DNA of 64,000 nucleotides from Cereibacter sphaeroides. Lineage in GTDB: Bacteria; Pseudomonadota; Alphaproteobacteria; Rhodobacterales; Rhodobacteraceae. The stretch covers positions 496,001-560,000 of the forward strand of contig QFQS01000003.1 in NCBI GenBank assembly GCA_003243455.1, given 5' to 3'. The notes beneath the pieces were generated by a model, which saw only the letters and a program-made list of their open reading frames with translations, searched no databases and had not been told where the DNA came from. A program made the translations under genes and the position numbers. Below, one piece after another: positions 1-8,719 of the stretch. Position 1 is the first letter of the stretch. The number at the start of each line of letters is the position of its first letter.

Positions 1-101
1 ACTGCAAGACGGGCGAGGGCGTGGACGAATTGATCGCGCTGATCATGGACATGGCGCTGTTCGACGTGAAGCCGACCCCGAACGCATCGGCCGCCGAATA
101 G
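1..101 (+). CDS. ureG: Urease accessory protein UreG, C-terminal end (partial)
   Basis: The window opens inside a reading frame (frame starting at base 3) that encodes about 32 residues beginning CKTGEGVDELIALIMD and ending in TAG. This matches the C-terminus of the UreG GTPase, which delivers nickel to apo-urease with UreD and UreF. The identification rests on the NCKTGEG-type ending and on the next gene, a clear ureD only 4 bp downstream, followed by a urea transporter. That is the ureG-ureD-ureT order known from the Brucella ure-2 operon. The GTP-binding P-loop lies outside the window, so the call is good but not certain. Confidence 0.72.
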   Translation, partial: CKTGEGVDELIALIMDMALFDVKPTPNASAAE

Positions 102-105
102 GGTT

Positions 106-1041
106 ATGACGCTGCACAAGCACCTCAGCCGTCTTGATGGCGCCCGCGAGGTTCAGTCCTTTCAGGACCAGCCCGCGCAGATGCGCGCAGGCGCGCCGGG
201 CAAGGTCGGACAACTGCGGCTAGGCTTTTCGTTGCGCCACGGGCGGTCCGTTCTGAATGACCTGTATCGGGTGACGCCGCTTCTGGTGCAGCAGGCGCTG
301 TATTGGGACGAGGCGATGCCGGAGTTGCCGATCTGCTCGATCATCTCGATCGGTGGCGGCATCCTGCAAGGGGATCGCTACAAAATCGACATTTCGGTGG
401 GCGAGGGGGCCTGCGCCCACGTCCATAGCCAGAGCGCCAACCGCATTCACCGGATGGATGCCAACTATGCCTCGCAAGCCCAGACGGTACGGGTCGAGGC
501 TGGGGCCTATCTGGAATACCTGCCCGACTTCACCATCCCCTATCGCGGATCGCGGTTCATCAACGAAAGCGACCTGATCGTCGCCGAGGATGCGACCGTT
601 CTTTACGGCGAGATGATGATGACGGGGCGCAAGCATCATCATGTCGATGAGCGCTTTGGCCTGGACTTGTTGTCGGTCGCCGTGTCGATCAGTCGCCCGG
701 GCGGGCGCAAGCTGTTTGCCGAAAAGATTCTGATCGAAAAGAATGACCCGACGGTCGACTACGCTGCGGTGATGCGTGGCTTTGACACCTTTGCCAACAT
801 CATGTGCATTTCTCCTCCCGACATCGCGGCAAGGGTCAAGGATAGGTTCGAGAACCACTTTCCGACCGAGGATGTGCGCGCGCTTGCGGGGGTATCGCGG
901 CTGCCCAACAACGCGGGCCTGATGCTGCGAGTGGTCGGGGTTGAGACCTATGACGTGCGCAAGCAGGTGCGCCGTTTCTGGCAGATCGTCAGAGAGGAAG
1001 CACGCGGGCGCAGCTTGCCGGAAGAGACCCACTGGCGCTGA
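106..1041 (+). CDS. ureD: Urease accessory protein UreD (UreH)
   Basis: A 311-residue protein of the UreD/UreH family, the scaffold that binds apo-urease with UreF and UreG and passes Ni2+ to the active site in the cytoplasm. Typical segments are visible: LGFSLRHGRSVLNDLYR near the N-terminus, IGGGILQGDRYKIDI (about 83-97), ANRIHRM (about 111-117) and EYLPDFTIPYRGSRF (about 136-150). Length is somewhat above the usual 270-300 residues because of an N-terminal extension. It starts 4 bp after the ureG stop, so it is co-transcribed. Its position after ureG rather than before ureA is the arrangement of urease operons with a terminal transporter. The family call is strong; the exact start is not tested. 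Confidence 0.88.
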   Translation: MTLHKHLSRLDGAREVQSFQDQPAQMRAGAPGKVGQLRLGFSLRHGRSVLNDLYRVTPLLVQQALYWDEAMPELPICSIISIGGGILQGDRYKIDISVGEGACAHVHSQSANRIHRMDANYASQAQTVRVEAGAYLEYLPDFTIPYRGSRFINESDLIVAEDATVLYGEMMMTGRKHHHVDERFGLDLLSVAVSISRPGGRKLFAEKILIEKNDPTVDYAAVMRGFDTFANIMCISPPDIAARVKDRFENHFPTEDVRALAGVSRLPNNAGLMLRVVGVETYDVRKQVRRFWQIVREEARGRSLPEETHWR

Positions 1042-1060
1042 CATAAGAAAGGGCGCAGAC

Positions 1061-2065
1061 ATGGCGGAAAGTAATAACAATTTTCTTTTCACCTGTTTGC
1101 GCGGCACCAGTCAGGTTTTCTTTCAGAACAACGTCATCACTGGCGTGCTGTTCTTTGTTGCGATGGCCGTTGCCTCTTACGTCTCGGGCGTCTGGGCCAC
1201 GACGATTGGCGCGGCGGTCGGCATCGTGGTTGCCACGCTGACGGCACAACTGCTCGACTGCGACGAGAACTCGATCAACACCGGTCTGTTCGGCTTTAAC
1301 GGCATTCTTGTTGGGGCGGCGCTGCCGACCTTCATCGAGGCTTCACCGCAGCTTTGGTTCTACATCGTGGTCGGTGCGGCGGCGAGCACGGTGTTCACGG
1401 CGGCTTTCAGCGCCACGCTGACCAAATCCTGGGGCATTCCGGGGTCCACGGGGCCATTCGTGCTGACCGGCTGGCTGATGGTCGCTGGGGCCTATTCCTT
1501 TGGCGGACTGCAGGTCATGGGTGATGCGCCAAGGCTCGGGTCCGACTACATACAGGGTCTGGTCAGCATCCCCGCGCCGATTGAACTGGTGCAGATATTC
1601 TTCCGCAACATCGGGCAGGTCTATCTGCTGGGCAGCGAGGTCAGCGGGGCGATCGTGCTTGCGGCAATCTTCATTGCCTCGGTTCCTGCCGGTATCGCGG
1701 CCTGCGCCGGATCGCTTATTGCGATGACCGTCGCGATCCTGATGGGCGCAGATCCGGCGATTGTCAGTGCGGGTCTGTATGGTTTCAGCCCGGTGCTGAC
1801 GGCTATCGCGGTGGGCGTGGTGTTCCTGCAACCCTCGCTGAAGGTTGCACTCTATGCCCTGCTGGCTACCGTGACGACGGTTTTCGTTCAGGGGGCGCTG
1901 GACGTGATCATGCAGCCCTCCGGGCTGCCGTCATTCACCGGGCCATATGTGTTGACAATGTACCTGTTCATCACGCCGAAGAAACTGCTGGCGCCGCATC
2001 CGCACAGCGCGGTGTCGGGCCATATCGTCAGTGATGCGCACAAGAACACAACGTCAAGCCGGTAA
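1061..2065 (+). CDS. Urea transporter (UT family, UreT/Yut-like)
   Basis: A 334-residue, very hydrophobic inner-membrane protein of the UT urea channel family. Two internal halves are recognisable through paired motifs: LDCDENSINTGLFGFNGILV in the first half and DPAIVSAGLYGFSPVLTAIA in the second, the duplicated signature that lines the urea pore. About ten membrane helices can be counted. The ATG at 1061 is chosen because a purine-rich site (AAGAAAGGG) precedes it and it follows the ureD stop by 19 bp; an upstream in-frame start would overlap ureD. It would feed urea to the urease encoded upstream. Confidence 0.88.
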   Translation: MAESNNNFLFTCLRGTSQVFFQNNVITGVLFFVAMAVASYVSGVWATTIGAAVGIVVATLTAQLLDCDENSINTGLFGFNGILVGAALPTFIEASPQLWFYIVVGAAASTVFTAAFSATLTKSWGIPGSTGPFVLTGWLMVAGAYSFGGLQVMGDAPRLGSDYIQGLVSIPAPIELVQIFFRNIGQVYLLGSEVSGAIVLAAIFIASVPAGIAACAGSLIAMTVAILMGADPAIVSAGLYGFSPVLTAIAVGVVFLQPSLKVALYALLATVTTVFVQGALDVIMQPSGLPSFTGPYVLTMYLFITPKKLLAPHPHSAVSGHIVSDAHKNTTSSR

Positions 2066-2087
2066 AGGCAAGCGAGGGGACCGGGGA

Positions 2088-2225
2088 ATGCAGAATATCA
2101 ACCCGGGCGATACCGCCTTCATCCTCATCTGCACGGCGCTCGTTTGCATGATGACATCGGCCCCTTGGCTGCCAGAGTTTGCACGGCTCAAACACGGCCG
2201 GTGGTCGGGGCGAAGGAAATCCTGA
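2088..2225 (+). pseudogene. Possible remnant of an ammonium transporter gene (amt) N-terminus
   Basis: A short frame (45 residues) with a good GGGGA ribosome site begins MQNINPGDTAFILICTALV and continues CMMTS. This closely resembles the start and first membrane helix of Amt/AmtB ammonium transporters, where NxGDTAW-x6-ALVLLMTPGLAFFYGG is typical. Directly after MMT the similarity stops and the frame runs into basic, non-membrane sequence before TGA at 2225. No further Amt sequence is visible downstream. I read this as a truncated or frameshifted amt that once followed the urea transporter. A genuine small membrane peptide is possible but less likely. Confidence 0.45.
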
Positions 2226-2644
2226 CGCTCAAGCGTGATCTGGACGCAGCCATAGGAAACGATCTGGAGTCGGAGCAGGGGGTTGGTTAGCGTTCACCGA
2301 TGTCTTGGCGTTCCGATTTCAGCGGCAGAATGCTGGCTCACCGCTACGCAATCTGGCTGGCCGATCTTCACCGCGGGGACCTGGGCTTCCCGGGCAGCAA
2401 AGACGACCAGGTTGATGGCTCGCCAACCCGCAATGCGACACCCTGTAGTTGACGTGGCGTTTTGCCTTGTTATCCCGCCCGTTTTTTGTGCAATGGTAGG
2501 TCAGTGGTCAAACATGACACTAACGCGCTTGAACAGCTATCGGAGAGCCGGACTAAGAGCGGGCGACAACCCGCCGTCAGAATGATGTCAGCGCCACCCG
2601 AAAAGCGTGACCTTAAAAACCGACAGAGAGTGAAAGGACGATAC
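2226..2644. other. Gene-poor gap between urease cluster and peptide transporter
   Basis: About 420 bp with no convincing gene. One frame (about 2201-2290) could encode VGAKEILTLKRDLDAAIGNDLESEQGVG before a TAG, which looks like the tail of a real protein but is not one I recognise. A 100-codon open frame at 2283-2585 has unnatural composition and no ribosome site. The GC content falls towards 2460-2560. The last 60 bp should hold the dppA promoter and leader. The region is best explained as decay left after loss of the gene that began at 2088. Confidence 0.4.
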
Positions 2645-4249
2645 ATGAAACTCTTCTCCCGCAGCCTGCTGGTTGCGTCGGCCGTTGCCATGGCAGCGGC
2701 GATGCCTGCAGCAGCCAAAACCTTTGTCTATTGTTCCGAGGCGTCGCCCGAAGGGTTCGACCCCGCTCCCTATACCGCAGGCGGCACCTTTGACGCCTCG
2801 GCACACCCGGTTTACAACCGCCTTGTTGAGTTCAAGAAGGGCACGACTGAGGTCGAGCCCGCTCTGGCGGAAAGCTGGGAAGTGTCGCCCGACGGCCTGA
2901 CCTATACTTTCAAGCTGCGTCCGGGCGTGAAGTGGCACTCGAACGAGAAATTCACCCCGACACGCGACCTCAACGCCGATGACGTGGTGTTCAGCTTTGA
3001 TCGCCAGGGCAACGACGCCAATCCCTGGCACAACTACATCGCTGGCATCACCTACGAATATTATACCGCGATGGAGATGCCTTCGCTGATCAAGTCGGTC
3101 GAGAAGGTTGACGATCTGACGGTGAAGTTCACGCTGACGCGCCCCGAGGCGCCCTTCATGGCCAACATTGCCATGCCCTTCGCCTCTATCGTTTCCAAGG
3201 AATATGCCGATGCTCTGGATGCGGCTGGCACCAAGGAAGACTTCAACAACCTGCCGATCGGCACCGGCCCGTTCAAGTTTGTGGCCTATCAGAAAGACGC
3301 GGCGATCCGTTATCAGAAGAACGCCGACTACTGGGGCACCCAGCCACTAATCGACGATCTGGTTTTCGCGATCACCCCGGATGCCGCCGTGCGCCTGCAA
3401 AAGCTGAAGGCCGGCGAATGCCAACTTATGCCCTATCCGGCCCCGGCAGATATTGCCGCGATCAAGGCCGATCCGAACCTCAAGCTGGACGAGCAGGCCG
3501 GTCTGAACGTGGGCTACCTTGCCTACAACACCACGCAGGCGCCCTTCGACAAGCCCGAGGTGCGCAAGGCGCTGAACATGGCGATGAACAAGCAGGCGAT
3601 CATCGACGCCGTGTTCCAGGGTGCCGGCCAGGTCGCCAAGAACCCGATCCCGCCGACCATGTGGTCCTACAACGACGCGATCGTGGACGATGTCTATGAC
3701 CCCGTTGCGGCCAAGAAGATGCTGGAAGATGCTGGCGTCAAGGACCTGTCCATGAAGATCTGGGCGATGCCGGTGCAGCGTCCCTACATGCCCAACGCCC
3801 GCCGCACCGCCGAGCTGATCCAGGAAGACTTCGCCAAGGTCGGCGTCAAGGTCGAGATCGTGTCCTACGAATGGGGTGAGTATCTCTCCAAGTCCATGGA
3901 GCCGGGCCGCGACGGTGCGGTCATCCTGGGCTGGACGGGCGACAACGGTGACCCTGACAACTTCATGGGCGTACTCTTGTCCTGCGCCTCGGCCGCCGAA
4001 GGCGGTGCGAACCGTGCCTTCTGGTGCAACGAAGAGTTCTCGGGCCTGCTGTCGCAAGCCAAGCAGACCTCGGACGTGGCCGAGCGGACGAAGCTCTACG
4101 AGCAGGCGCAGGTGATCTTCAAGGATCAGGCCCCTTGGGCCACCCTTGACCACTCTACCCAGTACGTGCCGATGGCCAAGAACGTGACCGGCTTTGTGAT
4201 GAGCCCGCTGGGCGACTTCACCTTCGACACCGTCGACGTCACCGAATAA
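2645..4249 (+). CDS. dppA: Dipeptide-type ABC transporter, periplasmic binding protein (DppA-like)
   Basis: A 534-residue solute-binding protein of family 5 (SBP_bac_5). A Sec signal peptide (MKLFSRSLLVASAVAMAAA, cleavage after AAA near residue 24) is followed by KTFVYCSEASPEGFDPA, the hallmark start of mature DppA proteins. Other landmarks are LAESWEVSPDGLTYTFKLR and GTGPFKF. It binds dipeptides or a related small solute (some family members bind haem or 5-aminolevulinate) and delivers it to the dppBC permease. The ATG at 2645 is preceded by GAAAGGACGATAC. It is first in a five-gene operon and is separated from dppB by a strong hairpin, consistent with higher expression of the binding protein. 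Confidence 0.92.
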   Translation: MKLFSRSLLVASAVAMAAAMPAAAKTFVYCSEASPEGFDPAPYTAGGTFDASAHPVYNRLVEFKKGTTEVEPALAESWEVSPDGLTYTFKLRPGVKWHSNEKFTPTRDLNADDVVFSFDRQGNDANPWHNYIAGITYEYYTAMEMPSLIKSVEKVDDLTVKFTLTRPEAPFMANIAMPFASIVSKEYADALDAAGTKEDFNNLPIGTGPFKFVAYQKDAAIRYQKNADYWGTQPLIDDLVFAITPDAAVRLQKLKAGECQLMPYPAPADIAAIKADPNLKLDEQAGLNVGYLAYNTTQAPFDKPEVRKALNMAMNKQAIIDAVFQGAGQVAKNPIPPTMWSYNDAIVDDVYDPVAAKKMLEDAGVKDLSMKIWAMPVQRPYMPNARRTAELIQEDFAKVGVKVEIVSYEWGEYLSKSMEPGRDGAVILGWTGDNGDPDNFMGVLLSCASAAEGGANRAFWCNEEFSGLLSQAKQTSDVAERTKLYEQAQVIFKDQAPWATLDHSTQYVPMAKNVTGFVMSPLGDFTFDTVDVTE

Positions 4250-4270
4250 GCCCGAGACCCAGATGAAAAG

Positions 4271-4302
4271 CAGACGCGCAGGATGTAATTCCTGCGCGTC
4301 TG
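4271..4302 (+). promoter_or_regulatory. Intercistronic hairpin between dppA and dppB
   Basis: A perfect 13-bp inverted repeat: CAGACGCGCAGGA at 4271-4283, loop TGTAAT, and the complementary arm at 4290-4302. No T-run follows, so it is not a standard rho-independent terminator. Placed just after the binding-protein gene, it most likely protects the dppA transcript 3' end or partly attenuates read-through, as with intercistronic hairpins in other binding-protein operons. Confidence 0.75.
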
Positions 4303-4318
4303 GCTTAGGAAAACGCAA

Positions 4319-5326
4319 ATGATCAGGTTCATCCTTGGCAAGCTGCTCTATCTGATACCGACCTTCATCGGCATCACGATCATCGCCTTCAGCTTCGTGC
4401 GCGTCCTGCCAGGCGATCCGGTTCTCTTGATGGCCGGCGAACGTGGCGTTTCGCCCGAACGTCATGCCCAGCTTACGGCGCAGTTCGGCTACGATAAATC
4501 TATCTACCTGCAATATTTTGATTTTCTGGGGCGGCTCTTGCAAGGTGACTTGGGCAATTCGCTGGTCACGAAGAAGCCTGTCCTGAGCGAATTCCTGACG
4601 CTTTTCCCCGCGACGCTGGAACTTGGCCTTGTCGCCATCATCATTGCCGTTCTTGTCGGCGTGCCGATCGGCGTATTCGCCGCAATCAAGCGCGGATCAT
4701 GGTTCGATCAGATTTCCATGGCTGGTGCGCTGATCGGTTTTTCCATGCCGATCTTCTGGTGGGGCCTGCTGCTGATCATCCTGTTCTCCGGCATCCTGCA
4801 ATGGACGCCGGTTTCGGGGCGTATCTCGCTGATCTACTTCTTTCCGCAGGTCACAGGCTTCATGCTGGTCGACAGCCTGTTGTCGGGCCAGAAGGGCGCC
4901 TTCGCCTCGGCCCTGCAACACCTGATCCTGCCGTCTATCGTGCTGGCCACCATTCCGCTGGCCGTCATCGCCCGGCAGACCCGCTCTGCCATGCTGGAGG
5001 TGATGGGCGAGGACTATGTCCGCACCGCGCGCGCAAAAGGCTTGCCGCAATCGCGCGTGATCGGCGTGCACGCCCTGCGCAACGCAATGATCCCCGTGGT
5101 CACGACCATAGGGCTGCAAGTCGGCGTTCTGATGGCGGGGGCGATCCTGACCGAGACGATCTTTTCCTGGCCGGGCATCGGCAAGTGGATGATCGACTCC
5201 ATCTCCCGTCGCGACTACCCCGTAGTGCAAAGCGGCCTTCTGCTCATCGCGGCGCTGGTGATGACCGTCAACCTTATCGTCGATCTGACCTATGGCCTGA
5301 TCAACCCGAGGATCCGGCACAAATGA
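4319..5326 (+). CDS. dppB: Dipeptide-type ABC transporter permease (DppB-like)
   Basis: A 335-residue inner-membrane permease of the BPD_transp_1 family. It has the DppB/OppB N-terminal helix (LGKLLYLIPTFIGITIIAFSF), a periplasmic loop with LPGDPV, and the EAA loop before the C-terminus (EDYVRTARAKGLPQSRVIGV, about residues 227-246) that docks the ATPases. About six membrane helices are visible. It pairs with dppC, whose ATG overlaps its stop codon (ATGA), indicating translational coupling. Confidence 0.93.
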   Translation: MIRFILGKLLYLIPTFIGITIIAFSFVRVLPGDPVLLMAGERGVSPERHAQLTAQFGYDKSIYLQYFDFLGRLLQGDLGNSLVTKKPVLSEFLTLFPATLELGLVAIIIAVLVGVPIGVFAAIKRGSWFDQISMAGALIGFSMPIFWWGLLLIILFSGILQWTPVSGRISLIYFFPQVTGFMLVDSLLSGQKGAFASALQHLILPSIVLATIPLAVIARQTRSAMLEVMGEDYVRTARAKGLPQSRVIGVHALRNAMIPVVTTIGLQVGVLMAGAILTETIFSWPGIGKWMIDSISRRDYPVVQSGLLLIAALVMTVNLIVDLTYGLINPRIRHK

Positions 5327-6225
5327 CCGATACAACTGTAAAACTCTCTGACGCCGCCATCCGCCGCCGGATGCTTGCCGAGTTCTGGTTCTACTTCCGC
5401 CAGAACCGCGGCGCCGTCATCGGCATGTGGATCTTCATCGCGCTGGTCTTCATCGCGGTCTTTGCCCAGCTGATCGCTCCCCATTCCCCCACACAACAGT
5501 ATCGCGATGCGCTTCTGGTGCCGCCCTTCTGGCAGGAAGGCGGCAATCCGAGCTTCCTTTTGGGCACCGACGCCGTGGGGCGCGACATGCTGTCCCGCCT
5601 GATTTATGGTGCCCAGTATTCGCTGTTCATCGGGGTCGTCGTCGTCGCCATCGCGCTGTTTGGCGGAATCATCATCGGTCTGATCGCGGGTTTTTTCGGC
5701 GGCTGGATCGACTCGGTCATCATGCGGGTGATGGATGTCATTCTGGCCTTCCCGTCGTTGCTTCTTGCGCTGGTGCTGGTGGCCATCCTCGGGCCGGGGC
5801 TGACCAATGCGATGATCGCCATCGCCATCGTCTACCAGCCGCACTTCGCCCGTCTGACAAGGGCTGCGGTGATGGGCGAGAAGAACCGCGAGTACGTAAC
5901 TGCCGCCCGTGTGGCCGGGGCGGGCAACATCCGGCTGATGTTCAAGACCATCCTGCCGAACTGTCTGGCACCCCTGATCGTGCAGGCGACACTTTCCTTT
6001 TCTTCCGCCGTTCTTGACTCCGCTGCACTCGGCTTCCTTGGTATGGGTGCGCAGCCGCCCGCGCCGGAGTGGGGCACCATGCTGGCGGAAGCGCGTGAGT
6101 TCATCTTGCGGGCCTGGTGGGTGGTGACGTTGCCCGGTCTTGCCATCCTGATCTCGGTTCTGGCGATCAACCTCATGGGCGATGGGCTGCGCGACGCGCT
6201 CGACCCCAAGCTGAAGCGGAGCTGA
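5323..6225 (+). CDS. dppC: Dipeptide-type ABC transporter permease (DppC-like)
   Basis: A 300-residue permease, partner of dppB. It has the DppC-specific N-terminal region with LIAPHSP after the first helix, LGTDAVGRDMLSRLIYGA (about 84-101) and the EAA loop NREYVTAARVAGAGNIRLM (about 188-206). The start at 5323 overlaps the dppB stop by 4 bp; longer in-frame extensions only run through dppB in another frame. It forms the membrane channel with dppB and contacts the ATPases encoded immediately downstream. Confidence 0.93.
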   Translation: MTDTTVKLSDAAIRRRMLAEFWFYFRQNRGAVIGMWIFIALVFIAVFAQLIAPHSPTQQYRDALLVPPFWQEGGNPSFLLGTDAVGRDMLSRLIYGAQYSLFIGVVVVAIALFGGIIIGLIAGFFGGWIDSVIMRVMDVILAFPSLLLALVLVAILGPGLTNAMIAIAIVYQPHFARLTRAAVMGEKNREYVTAARVAGAGNIRLMFKTILPNCLAPLIVQATLSFSSAVLDSAALGFLGMGAQPPAPEWGTMLAEAREFILRAWWVVTLPGLAILISVLAINLMGDGLRDALDPKLKRS

Positions 6226-6226
6226 C

Positions 6227-7063
6227 ATGGCGCTTCTGACCATCAAGAACCTAACCGTAAGGTTCGAAACCGCCGCTGGCCCGTTCACCGCCGTCGACGG
6301 CATCAACGTCTCCGTTGACCGGGGCGAAGTGATGGCCATCGTCGGCGAAAGCGGCTCGGGCAAATCCGTGTCCATGCTGGCCGTCATGGGCCTTCTGCCC
6401 GACACCGCCACCGTCACCGCCGACGAGATGACCTTCGACGGTCGCGACCTGAAGGCCATGTCGCCCTCTGAACGGCGCAAGCTGATCGGGCACCAGATCA
6501 CCATGATCTTTCAGGAACCCATCGCCTCGCTGAACCCGTCCTTCACCGCAGGTTTCCAGATCGAGGAAGTGCTGCGGCTGAACATGAAGATGAACCGCAG
6601 GGCGGCTCGCGCCCGCGCCATCGAGCTGTTCAACTCCGTCGGCATCCCCGAACCGGAGAAGAAGCTGAACGCCTATCCGCACCAGATGTCGGGCGGCCAG
6701 TGCCAGCGCGTGATGATCGCCATGGCCATCGCCACCAACCCGCGCCTGCTGATCGCAGATGAGCCGACGACCGCGCTGGACGTGACCATCCAGAAGCAGA
6801 TCCTCGACCTGCTGATGAGCCTGCAGGAACGCTATGGCATGGCGCTGATCCTGATCACGCATGACATGGGCGTGGTGGCCGAAACCGCCGACCGCGTCGT
6901 GGTCCAATACAAGGGGCGCAAGATGGAAGAGGCCGACGTGGTCAGCCTGTTCGAGGCGCCGCAGAATGCCTACACCCGCGCCCTGCTGGCCTCGCTGCCA
7001 GAAAATGCCACGGGCGACCGGCTGTCGACCGTGGCCGATTTCATGACGGAGGCCATCCAATGA
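6227..7063 (+). CDS. dppD: Dipeptide-type ABC transporter ATP-binding protein (DppD-like)
   Basis: A 278-residue ABC ATPase: Walker A GESGSGKS (40-47), signature MSGGQCQRVMIAMAI and Walker B LLIADEPTTALD. It starts one base after the dppC stop and its own stop overlaps the dppF start. Family members usually run to about 325 residues with a C-terminal oligopeptide/dipeptide extension (often with a Cys cluster). This protein ends soon after the switch region, so the extension is missing or very short. It energises uptake with DppF. Confidence 0.9.
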   Translation: MALLTIKNLTVRFETAAGPFTAVDGINVSVDRGEVMAIVGESGSGKSVSMLAVMGLLPDTATVTADEMTFDGRDLKAMSPSERRKLIGHQITMIFQEPIASLNPSFTAGFQIEEVLRLNMKMNRRAARARAIELFNSVGIPEPEKKLNAYPHQMSGGQCQRVMIAMAIATNPRLLIADEPTTALDVTIQKQILDLLMSLQERYGMALILITHDMGVVAETADRVVVQYKGRKMEEADVVSLFEAPQNAYTRALLASLPENATGDRLSTVADFMTEAIQ

Positions 7064-7896
7064 CCTATGTCGTCGAAGGCAAGGGCATTACCCAGGACTA
7101 CCATGTTCCTGGCAGCCTTTTCGCAAAGTCCGGCACCGTCCGTGCGGTGAAGGGAGTGGATTTCGCCGTCTCCAAGGGCCAGACGCTGGCGATCGTGGGC
7201 GAAAGCGGATCGGGCAAATCGACGCTCGCGCGCGTCATCGCGCTGGTCCATCCGCAATCCGGAGGCACACTGAAGATCGAGGGGCAACCTGTCGACATCT
7301 CGGCCCGTAAGCCGACCCCCGAGCTGCGCTCCAAGGTGCAGATGGTGTTCCAGAACCCTTACGGCAGCCTGAACCCACGCCAGAAGGTGGGCGACGTTCT
7401 AATGGAGCCGCTACTGCTCAATACCCGCGCTTCCGTCTCCGAGCGGCGGGATCGGGCCGAGGCGATGCTGACCAAGGTCGGCCTGCGGCCTGAGCATTTC
7501 AACCGTTATCCCCACATGTTCTCGGGCGGTCAGCGCCAGCGTATCGCCATTGCGCGGTCGCTGATGCTGAACCCGACCCTGCTGGTGCTGGACGAACCTG
7601 TCTCGGCCCTCGACCTGTCAGTGCAGGCGCAGGTGCTGAACCTGCTTGCCGACCTGCAAGAGGAATTCGGCCTGACCTATGTCTTCATCAGCCATGACCT
7701 TTCCGTCGTCCGCTACATTGCTGACGACGTGATGGTGATGAACAAGGGCGAGGCGGTCGAACAAGGTAGCCGCGAGGCGATCTTTGCCGACCCGCAGCAC
7801 CCCTATACACGGCAGTTGTTCGCTGCGACCCCGATCACCGACGTAGCCTCGATCCGCGCGCGTGTTGAAAAGCGTCAGGCGGCCCGTCACCTATGA
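7060..7896 (+). CDS. dppF: Dipeptide-type ABC transporter ATP-binding protein (DppF-like)
   Basis: A 278-residue second ATPase of the importer: Walker A GESGSGKST (about 47-55), Q-loop QMVFQNPYGSLNPRQ typical of DppF/OppF, signature FSGGQRQRIAIARSL and Walker B LLVLDEPVSALD. It overlaps dppD by 4 bp. Like DppD it is shorter than the usual 310-330 residues. It closes the dpp operon; its last codons overlap by 6 bp the 3' end of a convergent dehydrogenase gene, so no terminator separates the two units. Confidence 0.91.
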   Translation: MTYVVEGKGITQDYHVPGSLFAKSGTVRAVKGVDFAVSKGQTLAIVGESGSGKSTLARVIALVHPQSGGTLKIEGQPVDISARKPTPELRSKVQMVFQNPYGSLNPRQKVGDVLMEPLLLNTRASVSERRDRAEAMLTKVGLRPEHFNRYPHMFSGGQRQRIAIARSLMLNPTLLVLDEPVSALDLSVQAQVLNLLADLQEEFGLTYVFISHDLSVVRYIADDVMVMNKGEAVEQGSREAIFADPQHPYTRQLFAATPITDVASIRARVEKRQAARHL

Positions 7897-8676
7897 CATT
7901 ATAAGCCCACCATCGATGTTGATTGTCTGGCCGGTGATATAGGCTGCATCTTCCGACGCCAGAAAAGCTACCAATGCGCCGACCTCGGCAGGGGTGCCTG
8001 CCCGGCCCATAGGGATGCCGCGAACCCACTCGGCCATCAACTCTCCAGGGCCGTAGTCGCCAAGCATCTTGCCCCAGACCCGGTCGTTGTAGTCCCACAT
8101 CTCGGTGTGGATAATACCGGGGCAGATGGCGTTGGCGGTAATGCCCTCCTTTGCCAGCTCTTTGGCAAGGCTTTGCGTCAATCCCATCACGCCAAATTTC
8201 GACGCCGCATAATGTGGCGTGAAAATGAACCCCTGCCGCGCTTGACCCGATGCTATATTGATCAACCTGCCGCGGATGCCACTTGCGCGGAAACGGCGTA
8301 TCGCCTCCTGGCAGCAGAGGAAGGCACCCTTGGTGTTCACATCAAGGTTCAGATCCCACTCGCGCTCTGTCAGATCTTCGATCTTGGCAATGGTGATCAC
8401 CCCCGCATTTTGCACCGAGACAGAGATTGGACCGAATGCCTCTTCTGCTTTTCCATAGGCGTCCTGGACGGCCTTTGCGTCGGTAACATCCAGAACCAGA
8501 CCAAGAACTTCAGCGCCTGTTTCTTTGGCGATGCTTGCCGCCGCGTCAGACGTCTCAGCTTCGATCGCCGCGATTGCGACGCGCGCGCCTTCTTGCGCAA
8601 AGCGGGTTGCAATGCCGCGGCCTATACCCTTGTTGCCGCCGGTAACGAATACCGTCTGGCCAGCGAAGCGGTTCAT
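7891..8676 (-). CDS. SDR-family oxidoreductase, probable polyol/sugar dehydrogenase
   Basis: A 261-residue classical short-chain dehydrogenase. It has the TGGNKGIG nucleotide-binding motif (12-19), QNAG in place of the usual NNAG, catalytic Ser in NIASGQ and YAASK (Tyr/Lys). The ending GQTINIDGGLIMS is typical of soluble NAD(P)-dependent sugar-alcohol dehydrogenases. It lies 43 bp downstream of the sorC-family regulator on the same strand and next to a divergent sugar importer, so oxidation of the imported polyol or sugar is the likely role. The substrate cannot be read from the sequence. Confidence 0.82.
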   Translation of the reverse strand: MNRFAGQTVFVTGGNKGIGRGIATRFAQEGARVAIAAIEAETSDAAASIAKETGAEVLGLVLDVTDAKAVQDAYGKAEEAFGPISVSVQNAGVITIAKIEDLTEREWDLNLDVNTKGAFLCCQEAIRRFRASGIRGRLINIASGQARQGFIFTPHYAASKFGVMGLTQSLAKELAKEGITANAICPGIIHTEMWDYNDRVWGKMLGDYGPGELMAEWVRGIPMGRAGTPAEVGALVAFLASEDAAYITGQTINIDGGLIMS

Positions 8677-8719
8677 GACTGTCTCTCCTCTTTGAGCATA
8701 CTTGCGGCGCGTCCTGAAG

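Noticed and set aside
220..1107. Long minus-strand open frame opposite ureD
   Set aside because: It is a shadow of the ureD gene; its composition (Arg/His-rich, no domain) is typical of an antisense frame in high-GC DNA.
2201..2290. Possible C-terminal tail of a protein (VGAKEILTLKRDLDAAIGND...)
   Set aside because: It looks protein-like but is too short, has no start and matches no family I recognise, so I list it only as part of the gap.
2283..2585. A 100-codon frame in the gap before dppA
   Set aside because: No ribosome site, unnatural residue composition and no recognisable motif; the gap is more simply decayed sequence.
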